Positions 1-8,057 are shown, counted from the first letter of the stretch. The stretch is DNA of 14,297 nt from Fragilaria radians (GCA_900642245.1 CAAAJI010000670.1:17015-31311), one strand, 5' to 3'. The notes: generated from the letters alone by a model not told the origin. Translations and numbers: made by a program.

Positions 1-79
1 CCTGTGCAGGATTTACCTCACGACAAACACCAAAGGCGCTCCCCTTCTGCCCAACAATAGCACAGAACAGCTTCACCAT
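1..79 (-). CDS. Crinkler-like effector, N-terminal header (partial, off left edge)
   Basis: The minus-strand frame starts with ATG at 79 and runs 26 codons to the window edge. It begins MVKLFCAIVGQKGSAF, which I recognise as the first strand and turn of the Crinkler (CRN) header, the ubiquitin-like N-terminal module that precedes the LFLAK motif in oomycete, fungal and algal Crinkler-RHS proteins. In that family the header is linked to trafficking and is joined to NTPase and nuclease modules; this function is family knowledge and is not shown here. The similarity fades after about residue 18. The bases GTAAAT at residues 21-23 could be a splice donor or simply the start of divergence. The ATG is the natural start because the motif begins exactly there. 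A three-copy 13-bp repeat lies 53 bp upstream. Whether the gene is intact beyond the edge cannot be seen. Confidence 0.7.
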   Translation of the reverse strand, partial: MVKLFCAIVGQKGSAFGVCREVNPAQ

Positions 80-131
80 GTTTTCTATTACGTTTTGAGA
101 GTGTGAGGGACCTTTTGTCTAGTTGACAATA

Positions 132-170
132 GCTTGATGCTGCTGCTTGATGCTGCTGCTTGATGCTGCT
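132..170. repeat. 13-bp tandem repeat, three perfect copies
   Basis: The unit GCTTGATGCTGCT occurs three times head to tail (132-144, 145-157, 158-170) with no mismatch. It lies in the presumed promoter or 5' leader of the minus-strand CRN-like gene that starts at 79. The 13-bp period is not a multiple of three and no supported coding frame crosses it, so it is more likely a minisatellite or a repeated protein-binding site than coding sequence. Confidence 0.9.
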
Positions 171-1168
171 GCTCAATTCGATTCAAGAATAATCGAAATT
201 AATGACTAACTCTTGAGGTTGCAGAAAAGTACATTTTTACTTAAAACAATCGCAACGACAAACAATTACGTGGAGTATACCGCATAATCACACAACGGAC
301 ACTATTTCTAGTCTCCACCAAAATCTACGTAATTATACCAAATCATACTATACATTTAGGCATAGTAAAAGTAGTAGTGTAAAAAATGGTCAAACACAGA
401 AACTCCTCGAGGAGAATACAGATGCATAGTGTACAGCCATCCTTCCTTACAGTCATCCGCAATTATAAACGAATTTTCAGTTGTACAGTCCTAACTTTTC
501 ACCAAAATGGAAGTTCAACACTAGAAAAAGACCATTGTGGTTGAGGCATGATGAACATTATGAATATGTGATTGAAAATATTGTTTGGCATTTTGGTCAT
601 CTCCATGAAAAATATATATGACTTTTTCACGGTCAAGTCTTACTGTGAAAAACTAGTTAGGAGGATCATGACCGTGTTTTGATTCCTAACAGAAATGGAA
701 ATTGAGAAATGGCATAGTATCAATTAAGAAGTGAATGATTAGCTGAAGAAACCTTGTTGTTGCACATTTTGGAGTTTCGTGCCAGTTCTGGCATGGTGAT
801 GGATACCATCTCATGCAAATCTGGAATATAGCCACATATTCTATGAATGTTTCACCAAAATCAAAGTTGAGTATCAAAAGAAATACTTTATGAAGCTGAT
901 TGACATTGTACATTTCATTGATTGTTGTGTCCACAAAAGCAGGCGTTTCTCCATCATTTCTAATTGGAGGTGAAAAACCAAAGTCATGTTGTTTAGAACA
1001 TGAAGGATTAATATTGCATCCTCTCCACTTGAATACTCTATAGGTTGAAGAAAGTAAGAAAAAATATAATGACAAACAATTTACATTTAGGAAATTAGGA
1101 AAGAGAATTTTCATTAGAAATAAAGCAAATCTACTTATAAAAAACCACTCATATTTCTCAGGACAAAA
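171..1168. other. Unassigned stretch with one unrecognised minus-strand ORF
   Basis: No gene could be recognised. The minus strand is open from 1114 to 686 (ATG start, 142 codons), rich in Phe and Cys. It contains stretches such as FVDTTINEMYNVNQLHKVF and MRWYPSPCQNWHETPKC, which I cannot place in a family. It may be a degraded transposon gag or a chance frame. The plus strand in the same interval has many stops. The bases from 171 to about 530 are AT-rich with no motif I trust. The Copia fragment begins just to the right, so part of this interval may be unrecognisable upstream sequence of that element. Confidence 0.35.
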
Positions 1169-1804
1169 GTGTCATTTGATATTTCACCTTTTAGACTTCA
1201 TAGTTGGAAAAAATACAATCAGAATCACAAGAACTCCATTTGGTTTCATCGTAATGCTATGCTAATGGTGCTAAATCTAGTTGGGAGGCAGGTGTACAAA
1301 CATCACCACCAGATATTGCCAAAGCATGCAACAGGTCATCCGGATGAAGTGGTATGGGAGGAAAGATGACTGCTTACAACAATCCTGCTGCTTATTCCAC
1401 TGTGAATACTGTTCTTAAGAAAGGTGTTGAAATCAATACATTTCATAAGATGTTAGGCCATTGTGGTTCAGACAGGTTGGAAAAGACCACAAATATCCAT
1501 GGTTTCAGGCTGATTGGAGAATTTAAACGTGCAAGGAATGTGCAATTTCGAAAGCTTGACAGAAAAACGTGAAAAATGAGTGCAAAGGAGCAAGTCAAAT
1601 CCCTGGAGATAGACTCTACATTGATATTATTTCCATTAAAAATGAAAGCTATGGTGGATCCAAATTTGGGGTCTTAATTGTCATCAATTACATTGATTGC
1701 TGTTGGAGTTTATTCTTGAAGTATAAGGCTTACCTGAAGGATGAGATGTTTACATTATTAACTGATTTCAACATGAGACTAAACTGGATTGGGTGTGAAA
1801 GTCT
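1169..1804 (+). pseudogene. Copia (Ty1) gag-pre-integrase and integrase N-part, relic
   Basis: Three overlapping plus-strand frames make one Copia polyprotein piece. The gag-pre-integrase zinc-binding region is visible as FHKMLGHCGSDRLEKT (about 1439-1488) and FRLIGEFK (about 1504-1527), but the following Cys pair is partly lost (ARNVQFRKLD). A frameshift near 1570 leads to the integrase core: RLYIDIISIKNESYGGSKFG carries the first catalytic Asp, then LIVINYIDCCWSLFLK and KDEMFTLLTDF follow. Similarity stops at WIGCES, about where the second catalytic Asp motif should be (near 1795-1804); the sequence then changes character. In a live element integrase inserts the cDNA. Here the frameshifts and the truncation make it dead. 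The protein style resembles diatom CoDi-type Copia elements. Confidence 0.85.
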
Positions 1805-1993
1805 CGCTCTCTCTGCTCTAATACTATCCGGTAATATTTTTGGATGACGCCTGACGCGTTTGGATATTCCCGCCCGCCCACTATAAAAACCACATATGGA
1901 TGAAGCGGCGTTCAAAACCCCGATGGAAGAAGTTGTTGCATACTTCTTTCTGCCTTGCGCCTATGTAGACTTTTATTTGTGTAATAATACAAA
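1805..1993 (+). promoter_or_regulatory. GC-richer promoter-like segment with TATA box
   Basis: This stretch is distinctly richer in G and C than its AT-rich surroundings. It has a GACGCCTGACGCG motif near 1848, a CCCGCCCGCCC run near 1870, then CTATAAAA near 1880-1888, a classic TATA box. About 110 bp further on, a hAT-type reading frame begins. It replaces the Copia integrase abruptly at about 1805. I infer that it is the 5' end and promoter of the inserted hAT element, or an LTR-like promoter. No terminal inverted repeat could be identified with confidence. Confidence 0.45.
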
Positions 1994-2600
1994 ATGTGAG
2001 TCCATACCGAAACAGAGGAACGTATTAGGTATACCAATTTGAAGAATCGTCTTTATTCTTGCATGGGAAATAATTTTCTAGGAATTTATGATACTCTTGT
2101 TAAAATGTCCACGGATGAAGGGAGATTGGATTCACATGGTTTCATAAATAAGCAAGACAAAGAAGTCTACAATTTAATGAACTTTAATAAATTGGATTGT
2201 TGACTACAATCAACCCATTTCTAATGCAATGGCAAGAGATATGCTTAAAGCCACAAGAAAGTATTAGCACTAACTTCCACTGTTGAAAAAGCAATATCCA
2301 AAGATCTCCCTGATAAATTTAGATTAATTTTGGATGGTTTGATATCTGTTACAATGCATTATGTGGTCATATTTGCGACATACGGACTGCTTGATAATCA
2401 ATTATGAAACATTGCGAAATGTAACATTCTTGGATACTATATCTTTGTGTGCACTGTTAAACAATGCATCTCATAATCTCCGAATAATACGGGATAAATT
2501 CCTTATTTATTCCCCAAGTCACATGACGCAGAATAACTTATTCATGCAGAGACAAAACTCAAAAGGCTACTAGAGACTGACAGGAATAAACAATTCAAGA
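1994..2600 (+). pseudogene. hAT-superfamily transposase relic
   Basis: The frame is open from 2000 to 2203 and contains SHGFINKQDKEVYNLM. It shifts near 2190 to read WIVDYNQPISNAMARDMLK, then shifts again to STVEKAISKDLPDKF, RLILDGLISVTMHYVVIFATY (about 2281-2383). After another break it reads CALLNNASHNLRIIRDKF (about 2451-2504). This order of pieces (W-x-V-x-x-N-Q-P, then the LPDKF-LxDG-HYVxIFATY block, then an ASHxL block) is that of hAT transposases, which cut and paste DNA with an RNase H-like fold. The usual Trp after DG is lost, as is the metal-binding context that follows. There is an ATG at 1994, but the next codon is TGA. Several frameshifts and stops mean it is non-functional. Confidence 0.7.
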
Positions 2601-3079
2601 ATGAGTCATGATTACTAAGTTAAAAACCCTATTTTAAAAAAACATTTTTTAAGAAGATCATGGGAATGGAACAATTCAGCATCCCATAGATGCTGATTGG
2701 CGTGTGAAAATAATTGAATTTCTCAATTGATGGGAAATAAAACCCTGTCAACGTTTTGTAAGTGCAAATCCAGCAATGGAAAAGTGTCGTCTATTGGTTA
2801 TACAGAAGTATTATCAGGTCTGCAGCTGCTTCTTATCATCAAAACGAATGGGTATTGTTTAGGCCAGAACTGATCAATAAGTTAGATATGATGCCATGTA
2901 ATGTTCCTAGAAATAGTCATTTTAAACAGAAAACAAGAAAGCTGAATGATGATGTGGCAAACAGGATAAGACCTAAATCAGGTCATTTGGACCAAAATGT
3001 TGGAAATAGGACTTGGTCAAAGTTACAAGCCATCTGTAACTCAAGTGGTCAAGAAGTATTCTTCCAAATATTTCATAAT
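2601..3079. other. Unassigned stretch between hAT and Copia relics
   Basis: A plus-strand frame at 2762-3082 (106 codons, non-ATG start) has no family features and partly overlaps the antisense Copia RT relic, so it is probably chance. The minus-strand RT frame remains open down to 2973, but its last 35 or so residues (from about 3080) no longer resemble Copia protein. A poly-A-like run (about 2634-2646) followed by ACATTTTTT is present. Nothing else is supported. Confidence 0.4.
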
Positions 3080-3745
3080 TGACTTCTTCACCAAATTGCT
3101 CTTCCGAATTCTTGATTAAATGCGGTTGCATAATAAATGTTATTCTGTTTTCATAATTCACTAATATTCTGCAACTCAAATAGCCCGTTAAATTGTGCTC
3201 AACCTTCAATCCAAAATCATAATTTTTCAATTTCTCAATATCGTCATCAATATCGGAATGTGTTCCAGTCATCAAACTATCATTAACATAAATTGCATTC
3301 AAAACAATACCTTGATTAGAATACTTAATCAAAAGACATGGATCAACAGAACTTACTTGAAAGACACAATCCTCTAACACAGACACAAGCTTATTGTAAA
3401 ATTCCCTTGCACTTTGAACGAGCCCCTAGATTGCTTTGTTTGAGATCAAGCAATCATTGTCCTCAGCTTTCATGCCCTTTGGAATTTCCATGTAAATTGT
3501 TTCCTTTAAATCTCCATGCAAAACGCGGTTTTAATGTCAACAACTTTTGCTTTCAGATTCCAGGTTGCCATCGTAATCAACGGAATCCGGAATGTCACAT
3601 TTTTACTACACGTTTTGCCCTCATTTCTTTGTATTCTTTCAAAATGGCCTCTTGCCATATAAATTTTTTATCGGCATCCGGATGAAAATAGGCTTCTTCA
3701 AATGTTTTTGGTTCTTCCACCAAATCAAATGCATTCAATGTAATA
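3080..3745 (-). pseudogene. Copia (Ty1) reverse transcriptase relic
   Basis: Reading the minus strand from 3745, the Copia RT domain appears in order: LVEEPKTFEEAYFHPDADKK and WQEAILKEYKEMRAK (about 3735-3620); WNLKAKVVDIKTAF with the first catalytic Asp (about 3570-3527); then, after a frameshift, DLKETIYMEIPKGMKAEDND (about 3515-3456), GLVQSAREFYNKLVSVLEDC (about 3425-3366), VDPCLLIKYS and AIYVNDSLMTG (near 3290). The active site normally reads YVDD; here it is YVND, so one catalytic Asp is missing. Fingers-to-palm sequence between 3600 and 3570 is largely deleted. Similarity ends after HLIKNSEEQFGEEV (about 3080). It is antisense to the Copia integrase relic at 1169-1804, so it comes from a different insertion or a rearranged element. 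Confidence 0.88.
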
Positions 3746-4727
3746 ACAGCCTTTTCAAATATCAAGTCCCTTCCTGAATCTTGTTCTTTGATAACTGACT
3801 TACTAACAACAATTTATTCAAAAGAAGAGGATTTATATTTTGCACCTCCCACGTTTAAACATGTTAAAACACCTCTTCACACTAAAATTGTAATTCATAA
3901 AATAAATTAATTGAACTATCGCTAAAATATAAAATCAATGTCCTCACACATAATATTGCCAACTACTTCACTTAAACTAAACAAACATTAATCCTTATTT
4001 GGACTAAGAATATTGAAGATATACTACAATATGAATCTATTTCCTGTTCCTGTGAAGATGACTTTTGATATCATGAAAAGTTATAATCAATAGGGATCTT
4101 GTTGCAGTAGAGAAACTAGGCTATTGTGATAGGTTAGAGAAGTTAATGTCCAAAAATTAAGCAAAGAGTCCTTGTACAATTGATGAGATCAATTCCAACA
4201 TTCTTGGCACTGTGTAGATAAGTCTTGGAATGATTCATGCAGAAACATGAAATAGAATATAACTCAAGTCACATATACTAAATCTGAATATATTCATTTT
4301 GAAAAACATATTTTTACGGGGAAAATGTACACAGTAGACTCAGCAGGATTGAAGTATTATCATGATGCTTCTCTTGATAAGAATGCAGATCTATTGACAC
4401 ATGTCAGTGATGAAGGTTTCCTTAATGGAATTGATGAACGCAGAGATTTGTAAACCTATAATTTAATTTACTATTGTCTATCTTAGCGATAAAGAAGAAC
4501 GCTATATTTACCGTTGCGAACTCTTTTCTGAACCGTTAAGATGCGCCAAAGAGATTCTAACATATATTCTTAACTTCTCTTACATACCAAAATTTAACAA
4601 TCAATGATCTTGTTTAGCAAGTTTTAGATATCCTTGATAAAAGCAACTGAAAAAATGGCGATGAAGAGTATCTATAACGAATAAAACGGAATAACAGTTA
4701 AAGTTACAAAATATCCTTCATAAGGTA
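3746..4727. other. AT-rich stretch without recognisable gene
   Basis: The minus strand from about 3840 to 3746 reads on into the Copia RT relic (VIKEQDSGRDLIFEKAVITL), so that part belongs to the same element's linker before RT. From 3850 to 4727 I see no gene. A 43-codon plus-strand frame at 4325-4453 (ATG, MYTVDSAGLKYYHDASLDKN and onward) is cleanly open but matches nothing I know. Scattered phrases upstream (VAVEKLGYCDRLEKLMSKN near 4104-4160) suggest a decayed plus-strand gene that I cannot name. Confidence 0.35.
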
Positions 4728-4772
4728 GGATTCGAACCCAGAACATCGCAATTATTTGACAGCACTCAACCA
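4728..4772 (-). other. Pol III A/B-box-like pair (tRNA-like or SINE-head candidate)
   Basis: On the minus strand, TGGTTGAGTGC (4772-4762) resembles an A box and GGTTCGAATCC (4738-4728) is a perfect B box. Weak D-arm (GAC/GTC), anticodon-stem and T-stem pairings can be drawn, with TGC in the anticodon position. The acceptor stem does not pair, and the boxes are only 23 nt apart, shorter than in a tRNA. It lies at the 3' end of the hAT relic, so it may be chance inside decayed coding sequence. Confidence 0.25.
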
Positions 4773-4774
4773 GT

Positions 4775-5798
4775 CCACTTCCAACTGGTAACAATATCTT
4801 ACTATCAACCAAAAGGTTACTGGATCTTTTTCCTTTAAGAGTTCATGGATGTGAGAATTGTACTCAACAAGACCTTGTTTCATTACAATGCAATCACATT
4901 TATTAAAACCCCATGAAATAGCAAGTGTCAGTATTTCACGAATGATCCACTCCAATATATATTGCTTGGAAATGCAAAATTTGCTATACACGGGCCACAA
5001 AAAAGATTCACAACATAGATTGGCTCCATGAAATATTGTTTCACCCAAGCAAGACAATATGAAGCATGTTGAATGAGCTGATTTTGGGATAGTTTTGGCA
5101 AGGGCACATGCAATCGTAAAACACTTAGTAAAATTGAAGCCATGGTAGTAGACATTCACTCAAGTGTCCCAAGTGCGTCAGCTATTGGTTTCAAAGCCTT
5201 GAGCAAGTCCTCATTATCTGTGAAGTGGCATCAAGATATCCAATCTGTGATATTTTTCTTTACAGCAGGGTAGGCATCAACTTTACCCTATTTATGTAGA
5301 CAATCAAAGAAAAATTGATCATGTGTTGCAACACCAAGGCACACCTTTGCTATAGAATACCAACAAGTTTCACAAAGTGCGGACAAAGTATGCTTCTTCT
5401 CAATACGGGTGTTGTTCCTGATCCATTCCATTAACTTATTAAACCATAAAGAAATTGACTAAAAGGCAATTTGCCTTCACAATATACTTAGCATGAATGT
5501 ATCTACACACATCTTTTGCCAGTAAGTTATGCACATGGAGAGCACAGGGCAGCATTACAATATGAGGCCTTTTATCATGTATTTTGCAACAAAATTTTGT
5601 CATGGTACTAGGGCTATCTGTCACACAGTATTTAATTGCACTCCATTTGACACAGCTTTGACTTACACAAAGTTCAACTTCTGTCAATATATTAACAGCA
5701 GTGTGCTGATTTGATGACAAGTTGAGTATGTCCAGCACATCAGAATTTGTATAGCCATGAAGTAGCATCAATATGCGGAATGACTCCACCTCCTGCAA
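4775..5798 (-). pseudogene. hAT/DUF659-type transposase relic
   Basis: Minus-strand pieces in the correct order: LHGYTNSDVLDIL (equivalent to the DGWT block, about 5760-5720), HTAVNILTEVELCV, then YCVTDSPSTMTKF (about 5631-5593) with the conserved TDS, followed by HDKRPHIVMLPCALHVHNLL and AKYIVKANCLLVNFF (to about 5440). After a break come KKHTLSALCETCWYSIAKVC (about 5400-5340), YPAVKKNITDWIS, and NEDLLKALKPIADALGTLE (about 5220-5165). Near the end is EYNSHIHELLKEKDPVTFW (about 4865-4809). This is the layout of DUF659-containing hAT-like transposases: an RNase H-fold catalytic core, then the C-terminal helical part. Several stops and shifts, and a weak C-terminal dimerisation region, mark it as dead. 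It differs in type and strand from the hAT relic at 1994-2600. Directly upstream it abuts the H2A.Z fragment. Confidence 0.8.
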
Positions 5799-5840
5799 TC
5801 GTTGCCTTGATTAGGGCATCCAACCTTCATCAATCACGTA
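5770..5840 (-). pseudogene. Histone H2A.Z C-terminal docking-domain fragment
   Basis: The reverse complement of 5820-5770 reads DALIKATIAGGGVIPHI with no break. This is the invariant H2A.Z docking segment at the C-terminal end of the histone fold, where H2A.Z contacts H3-H4 in the nucleosome. Upstream bases to about 5840 continue the match with two small indels (ATACGTG, then GATGAAG, then TTG, consistent with I-R-G-D-E-x-L). Downstream of HI the match ends at once and hAT transposase sequence begins. There is no start, no histone fold and no tail, so it is a fragment only. It is on the same strand as the H2A.Z pseudogene at 13756-13971 and supplies the part missing there. The residue identity is far too long for chance; origin and mechanism are inferred. 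Confidence 0.85.
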
Positions 5841-6174
5841 TTCTTCTGTGGTATCAATAGAGTAAGTTTGCAGCATTGAATGACCTTGACGTACTATCAG
5901 CGGATATTCAAAATGTGTACGTACATGCTTAATGTTGAGAGAAGATATGGATTAGAGCTGGACCTGAATTTGGTTCAGATGAGGATCCGTTATGATCATA
6001 GTTTGTACACTATATGGATTGAAATCCAGTGGTGCAGCATTTTGGTCTTTTCTAGCAAATCAACTTTATGGTATTGGGTACAAGCTATCTTAGAAACTTT
6101 ATTTTTAAGCGTGAGTACTTGAGGATTATTAGATCATAATTTATCGTTAGCTAATTACTTTCTACTGTTGTGCA
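5841..6174. other. Unassigned stretch between H2A.Z fragment and Copia RT relic
   Basis: An 80-codon plus-strand frame (5880-6122, start ATG-less but open) and a minus-strand stretch reading QGHSMLQTYSIDTTEEY have no recognisable family. I searched the minus strand here for more of the histone, in particular the missing N-terminal half of the fold, and did not find it. The last bases before 6175 may be decayed sequence of the Copia RT that follows. Confidence 0.35.
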
Positions 6175-6665
6175 ACCTTTATTGATGATGTGCCCCAAAT
6201 TCTTTGGTCACAATGTTAACCTGGAATTGAATTGGAAAAGTAATTGATATAGAAATGACATTTTTTACAAGGCAATCTCAAGTAAACAGTCTTCATGGAT
6301 ATAACCAAGGTATGTAAGCAATTAAAAAATGAATGTTTGATTCTGAGGAGATTCATGTATGGTCTTGCCCAATCCACAATGGAATTTTCCAGCAAACTTG
6401 TTTTGTCATTGAAGGGTTGTGGTTTCAAGGGAAATCTTGTTCATTAATGTTTGTGGATACAATATTCAAAGTTGGGAATTGTCATGTTTGCTGTTGACAA
6501 CTGTCTTGTTGTAGGTTTCACAAAAAGGATCAATGAAATGATCACTTGCCTCAAAAATTGCAATTTTCCTTTGAAAATTAAGGATAACCTTACTGACTGT
6601 CCAAATTGCTAGATTTAGGTTAATCAAGAGACAAAGACTAGACATGTAATGTAACCACATTAAAT
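6175..6665 (+). pseudogene. Second Copia reverse transcriptase relic
   Basis: Plus-strand pieces in Copia RT order: LVTMLTWN, a stop, IGKVIDIEMTFF with the first catalytic Asp (about 6207-6261), then one shift and NLK, a stop, TVFMDITKVCKQLKNECLIL (about 6273-6340), FMYGLAQSTMEFSSKLVLSL and KGCGFKGNLV (about 6353-6441). After another shift come SKLGIVMFAVDNCLVVGFT (about 6469-6525) and INEMITCLKNCNFPLKIKDN (about 6529-6588), ending LTDCPNC. The YVDD active site is AVDN. Stops and at least three frameshifts show it is dead. Its strand matches the integrase relic at 1169-1804; the two could be halves of one element split by the insertions between them, but this is not proven. Confidence 0.82.
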
Positions 6666-6906
6666 AATAGCGTAATGGACAAAGTTGGAGACTAGCTTTT
6701 CAACTTGTATAACACAATTCATGATTATTCATTCATGTGATTAATTATGATTAAACCAGTTATGATTAGACTTTAGAGATTAAGATTATAAAAGGTCTTT
6801 TTCCTCACTTTAAAAGAATTGTGTCGTCAATATTTTCTTTGAAGACATTTCATTTTGAGCATTGCAAATAGAGATATCTACTTTTGACTTGAATGAAAAT
6901 TTGAAT

Positions 6907-6927
6907 AGCATTTGTATGACAAATGCT
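6907..6927. promoter_or_regulatory. 9-bp inverted repeat conserved in both duplicate copies
   Basis: The arms AGCATTTGT and ACAAATGCT are perfectly complementary around a 3-base centre. The equivalent site in copy 2 (7821-7839) keeps 7-bp arms, GCATTTG and CAAATGC. Retention of symmetry in both diverged copies suggests a dimeric protein-binding site. Confidence 0.4.
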
Positions 6928-7087
6928 TCATACGTTCTGTATTTTGCAACTGAAAGTCTTGACAACATTCTAGTTTATAGTTTTGGATGAATATAGAATT
7001 GAATTGTTATTATGCGACCAAGTAATAATAATTTGCAAGATTGAATTAGCTATATCCCTCGCATTTTTAGTCACTCCTCTGTATTCG

Positions 7088-7120
7088 TACTCGATCGCTT
7101 AGTCGAGTATTCACGTGAAT
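7088..7120. promoter_or_regulatory. Palindrome pair with E-box/G-box CACGTG
   Basis: TACTCGA (7088-7094) and TCGAGTA (7103-7109) form a 7-bp stem with an 8-nt loop. Directly adjoining is the perfect 12-bp palindrome ATTCACGTGAAT (7109-7120) with CACGTG at its centre, the core bound by bHLH and some bZIP factors. It lies in the part of copy 1 that copy 2 lacks. A regulatory role is inferred from the sequence shape only. Confidence 0.35.
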
Positions 7121-7189
7121 TCGACACAAAATGCAGAATGGTTAAGCGTCAGTGTTATAGACTCCGCTGACGGCCAGATCAGATGTGAA

Positions 7190-7656
7190 ACATTTTTAGT
7201 AGTAGGACTAGTAGTTGGAGCTTGCTTTGCTACACAGAGTTAATTACTTTGTACCAATTAGAGTAGTCAATTCAGAGCAGTGTAACATTTTGAATTTCTG
7301 TTTATAAATTTCCGTCATGCTTTTTTAATGCAATTAGAATTTGTATATCATATAATTTAATGCTTGATACAATTAGTATCTTGAAATGTATTCATTATTA
7401 TGGATCTGTATTTGTTATAAAGTAAATTAAACCCATTGATTTAGCATTGACACCAGGAAAGTGTAAAGTTAGACATATCCCTTGTAATCCTATTATAACT
7501 ATCGTTCAAAATCATAATTTTGCTCTTTTAAAACTGAGAAAATCAAAATGATATTGCAGTTAGTACAAAGTCAGTATCATTGTTCTGTTAACATTAGTTC
7601 TGTGAATTCTTAAGCTCTATCAAGAGAGAGAACAGACATTCCAAACATACAGCAAT
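7190..7656. other. AT-rich spacer between the two duplicate copies
   Basis: No gene, RNA or transposon could be recognised. The sequence is very AT-rich with stops in all frames. Short symmetrical words occur (AATGATA near 7547 and TATCATT near 7574), but nothing strong enough to call. Confidence 0.5.
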
Positions 7657-8057
7657 ATTATCCATCCATATTGATTAATTCTGATTAAACAAGTAATGAT
7701 TAGACTTTTGATTAAGATGCATGAAAGATCTTTTTCCTCAATTTAAAGGAATATGGTTGCTGATGCTTTTGTCGATAAATATAGAGTTATCTACTATAGA
7801 CTGCAATAAAAATTTCAATTGCATTTGCATGACAAATGCTTCAAATATTTTGTAATTTACAACAGAAGGTCTTGACAACATTTTAGTTCATAATTTTGGA
7901 TGAATTTATAATGGAATTGTTATTTTACAACAAATTACATTTTACAAACCAATTTAGGTATTTGACAATGAACCCAGAAGGGTTGAGCGTTAATGTTCGA
8001 GACTCCGATAGCAGAACAACCAGTCCAGAGCCGGCTAACCGCCAGATCGGATGTGAA
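7657..8057. repeat. Diverged upstream-region duplicate, copy 2
   Basis: This copy aligns with 6725-7189. It ends about 110 bp before the ATG of the CR-type effector gene, so it is that gene's probable promoter and 5' leader. Its GC-rich end (about 7980-8057) contains 28 bases, CAGAACAACCAGTCCAGAGC and the next eight, that copy 1 lacks. The flanking blocks GACTCCG and CCAGATC-GATGTGAA are kept in both. The downstream sequences diverge immediately after GATGTGAA. Confidence 0.8.

Larger units (their letters stand above)
6725..7189. repeat. Diverged upstream-region duplicate, copy 1
   Basis: This non-coding segment aligns along its whole length with 7657-8057 at clear but incomplete identity. 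Shared landmarks are TGATTAGACTTT (about 6760), TCTTTTTCCTCA, GCATTTGTATGACAAATGCT (6908-6927), GTCTTGACAACATT and TTTTGGATGAAT (about 6957-6991), GACTCCG (about 7160) and GCCAGATCAGATGTGAA (7173-7189). Copy 1 has extra sequence around 7030-7130 with two palindromes. No coding frame spans it. It may be the orphaned promoter of a lost paralogue of the effector gene at 8169, since the second copy sits directly upstream of that gene. Confidence 0.8.

Noticed and set aside
2762..3082. Plus-strand 106-codon frame
   Set aside because: No family features, non-ATG start, and its right part is antisense to the Copia RT frame.
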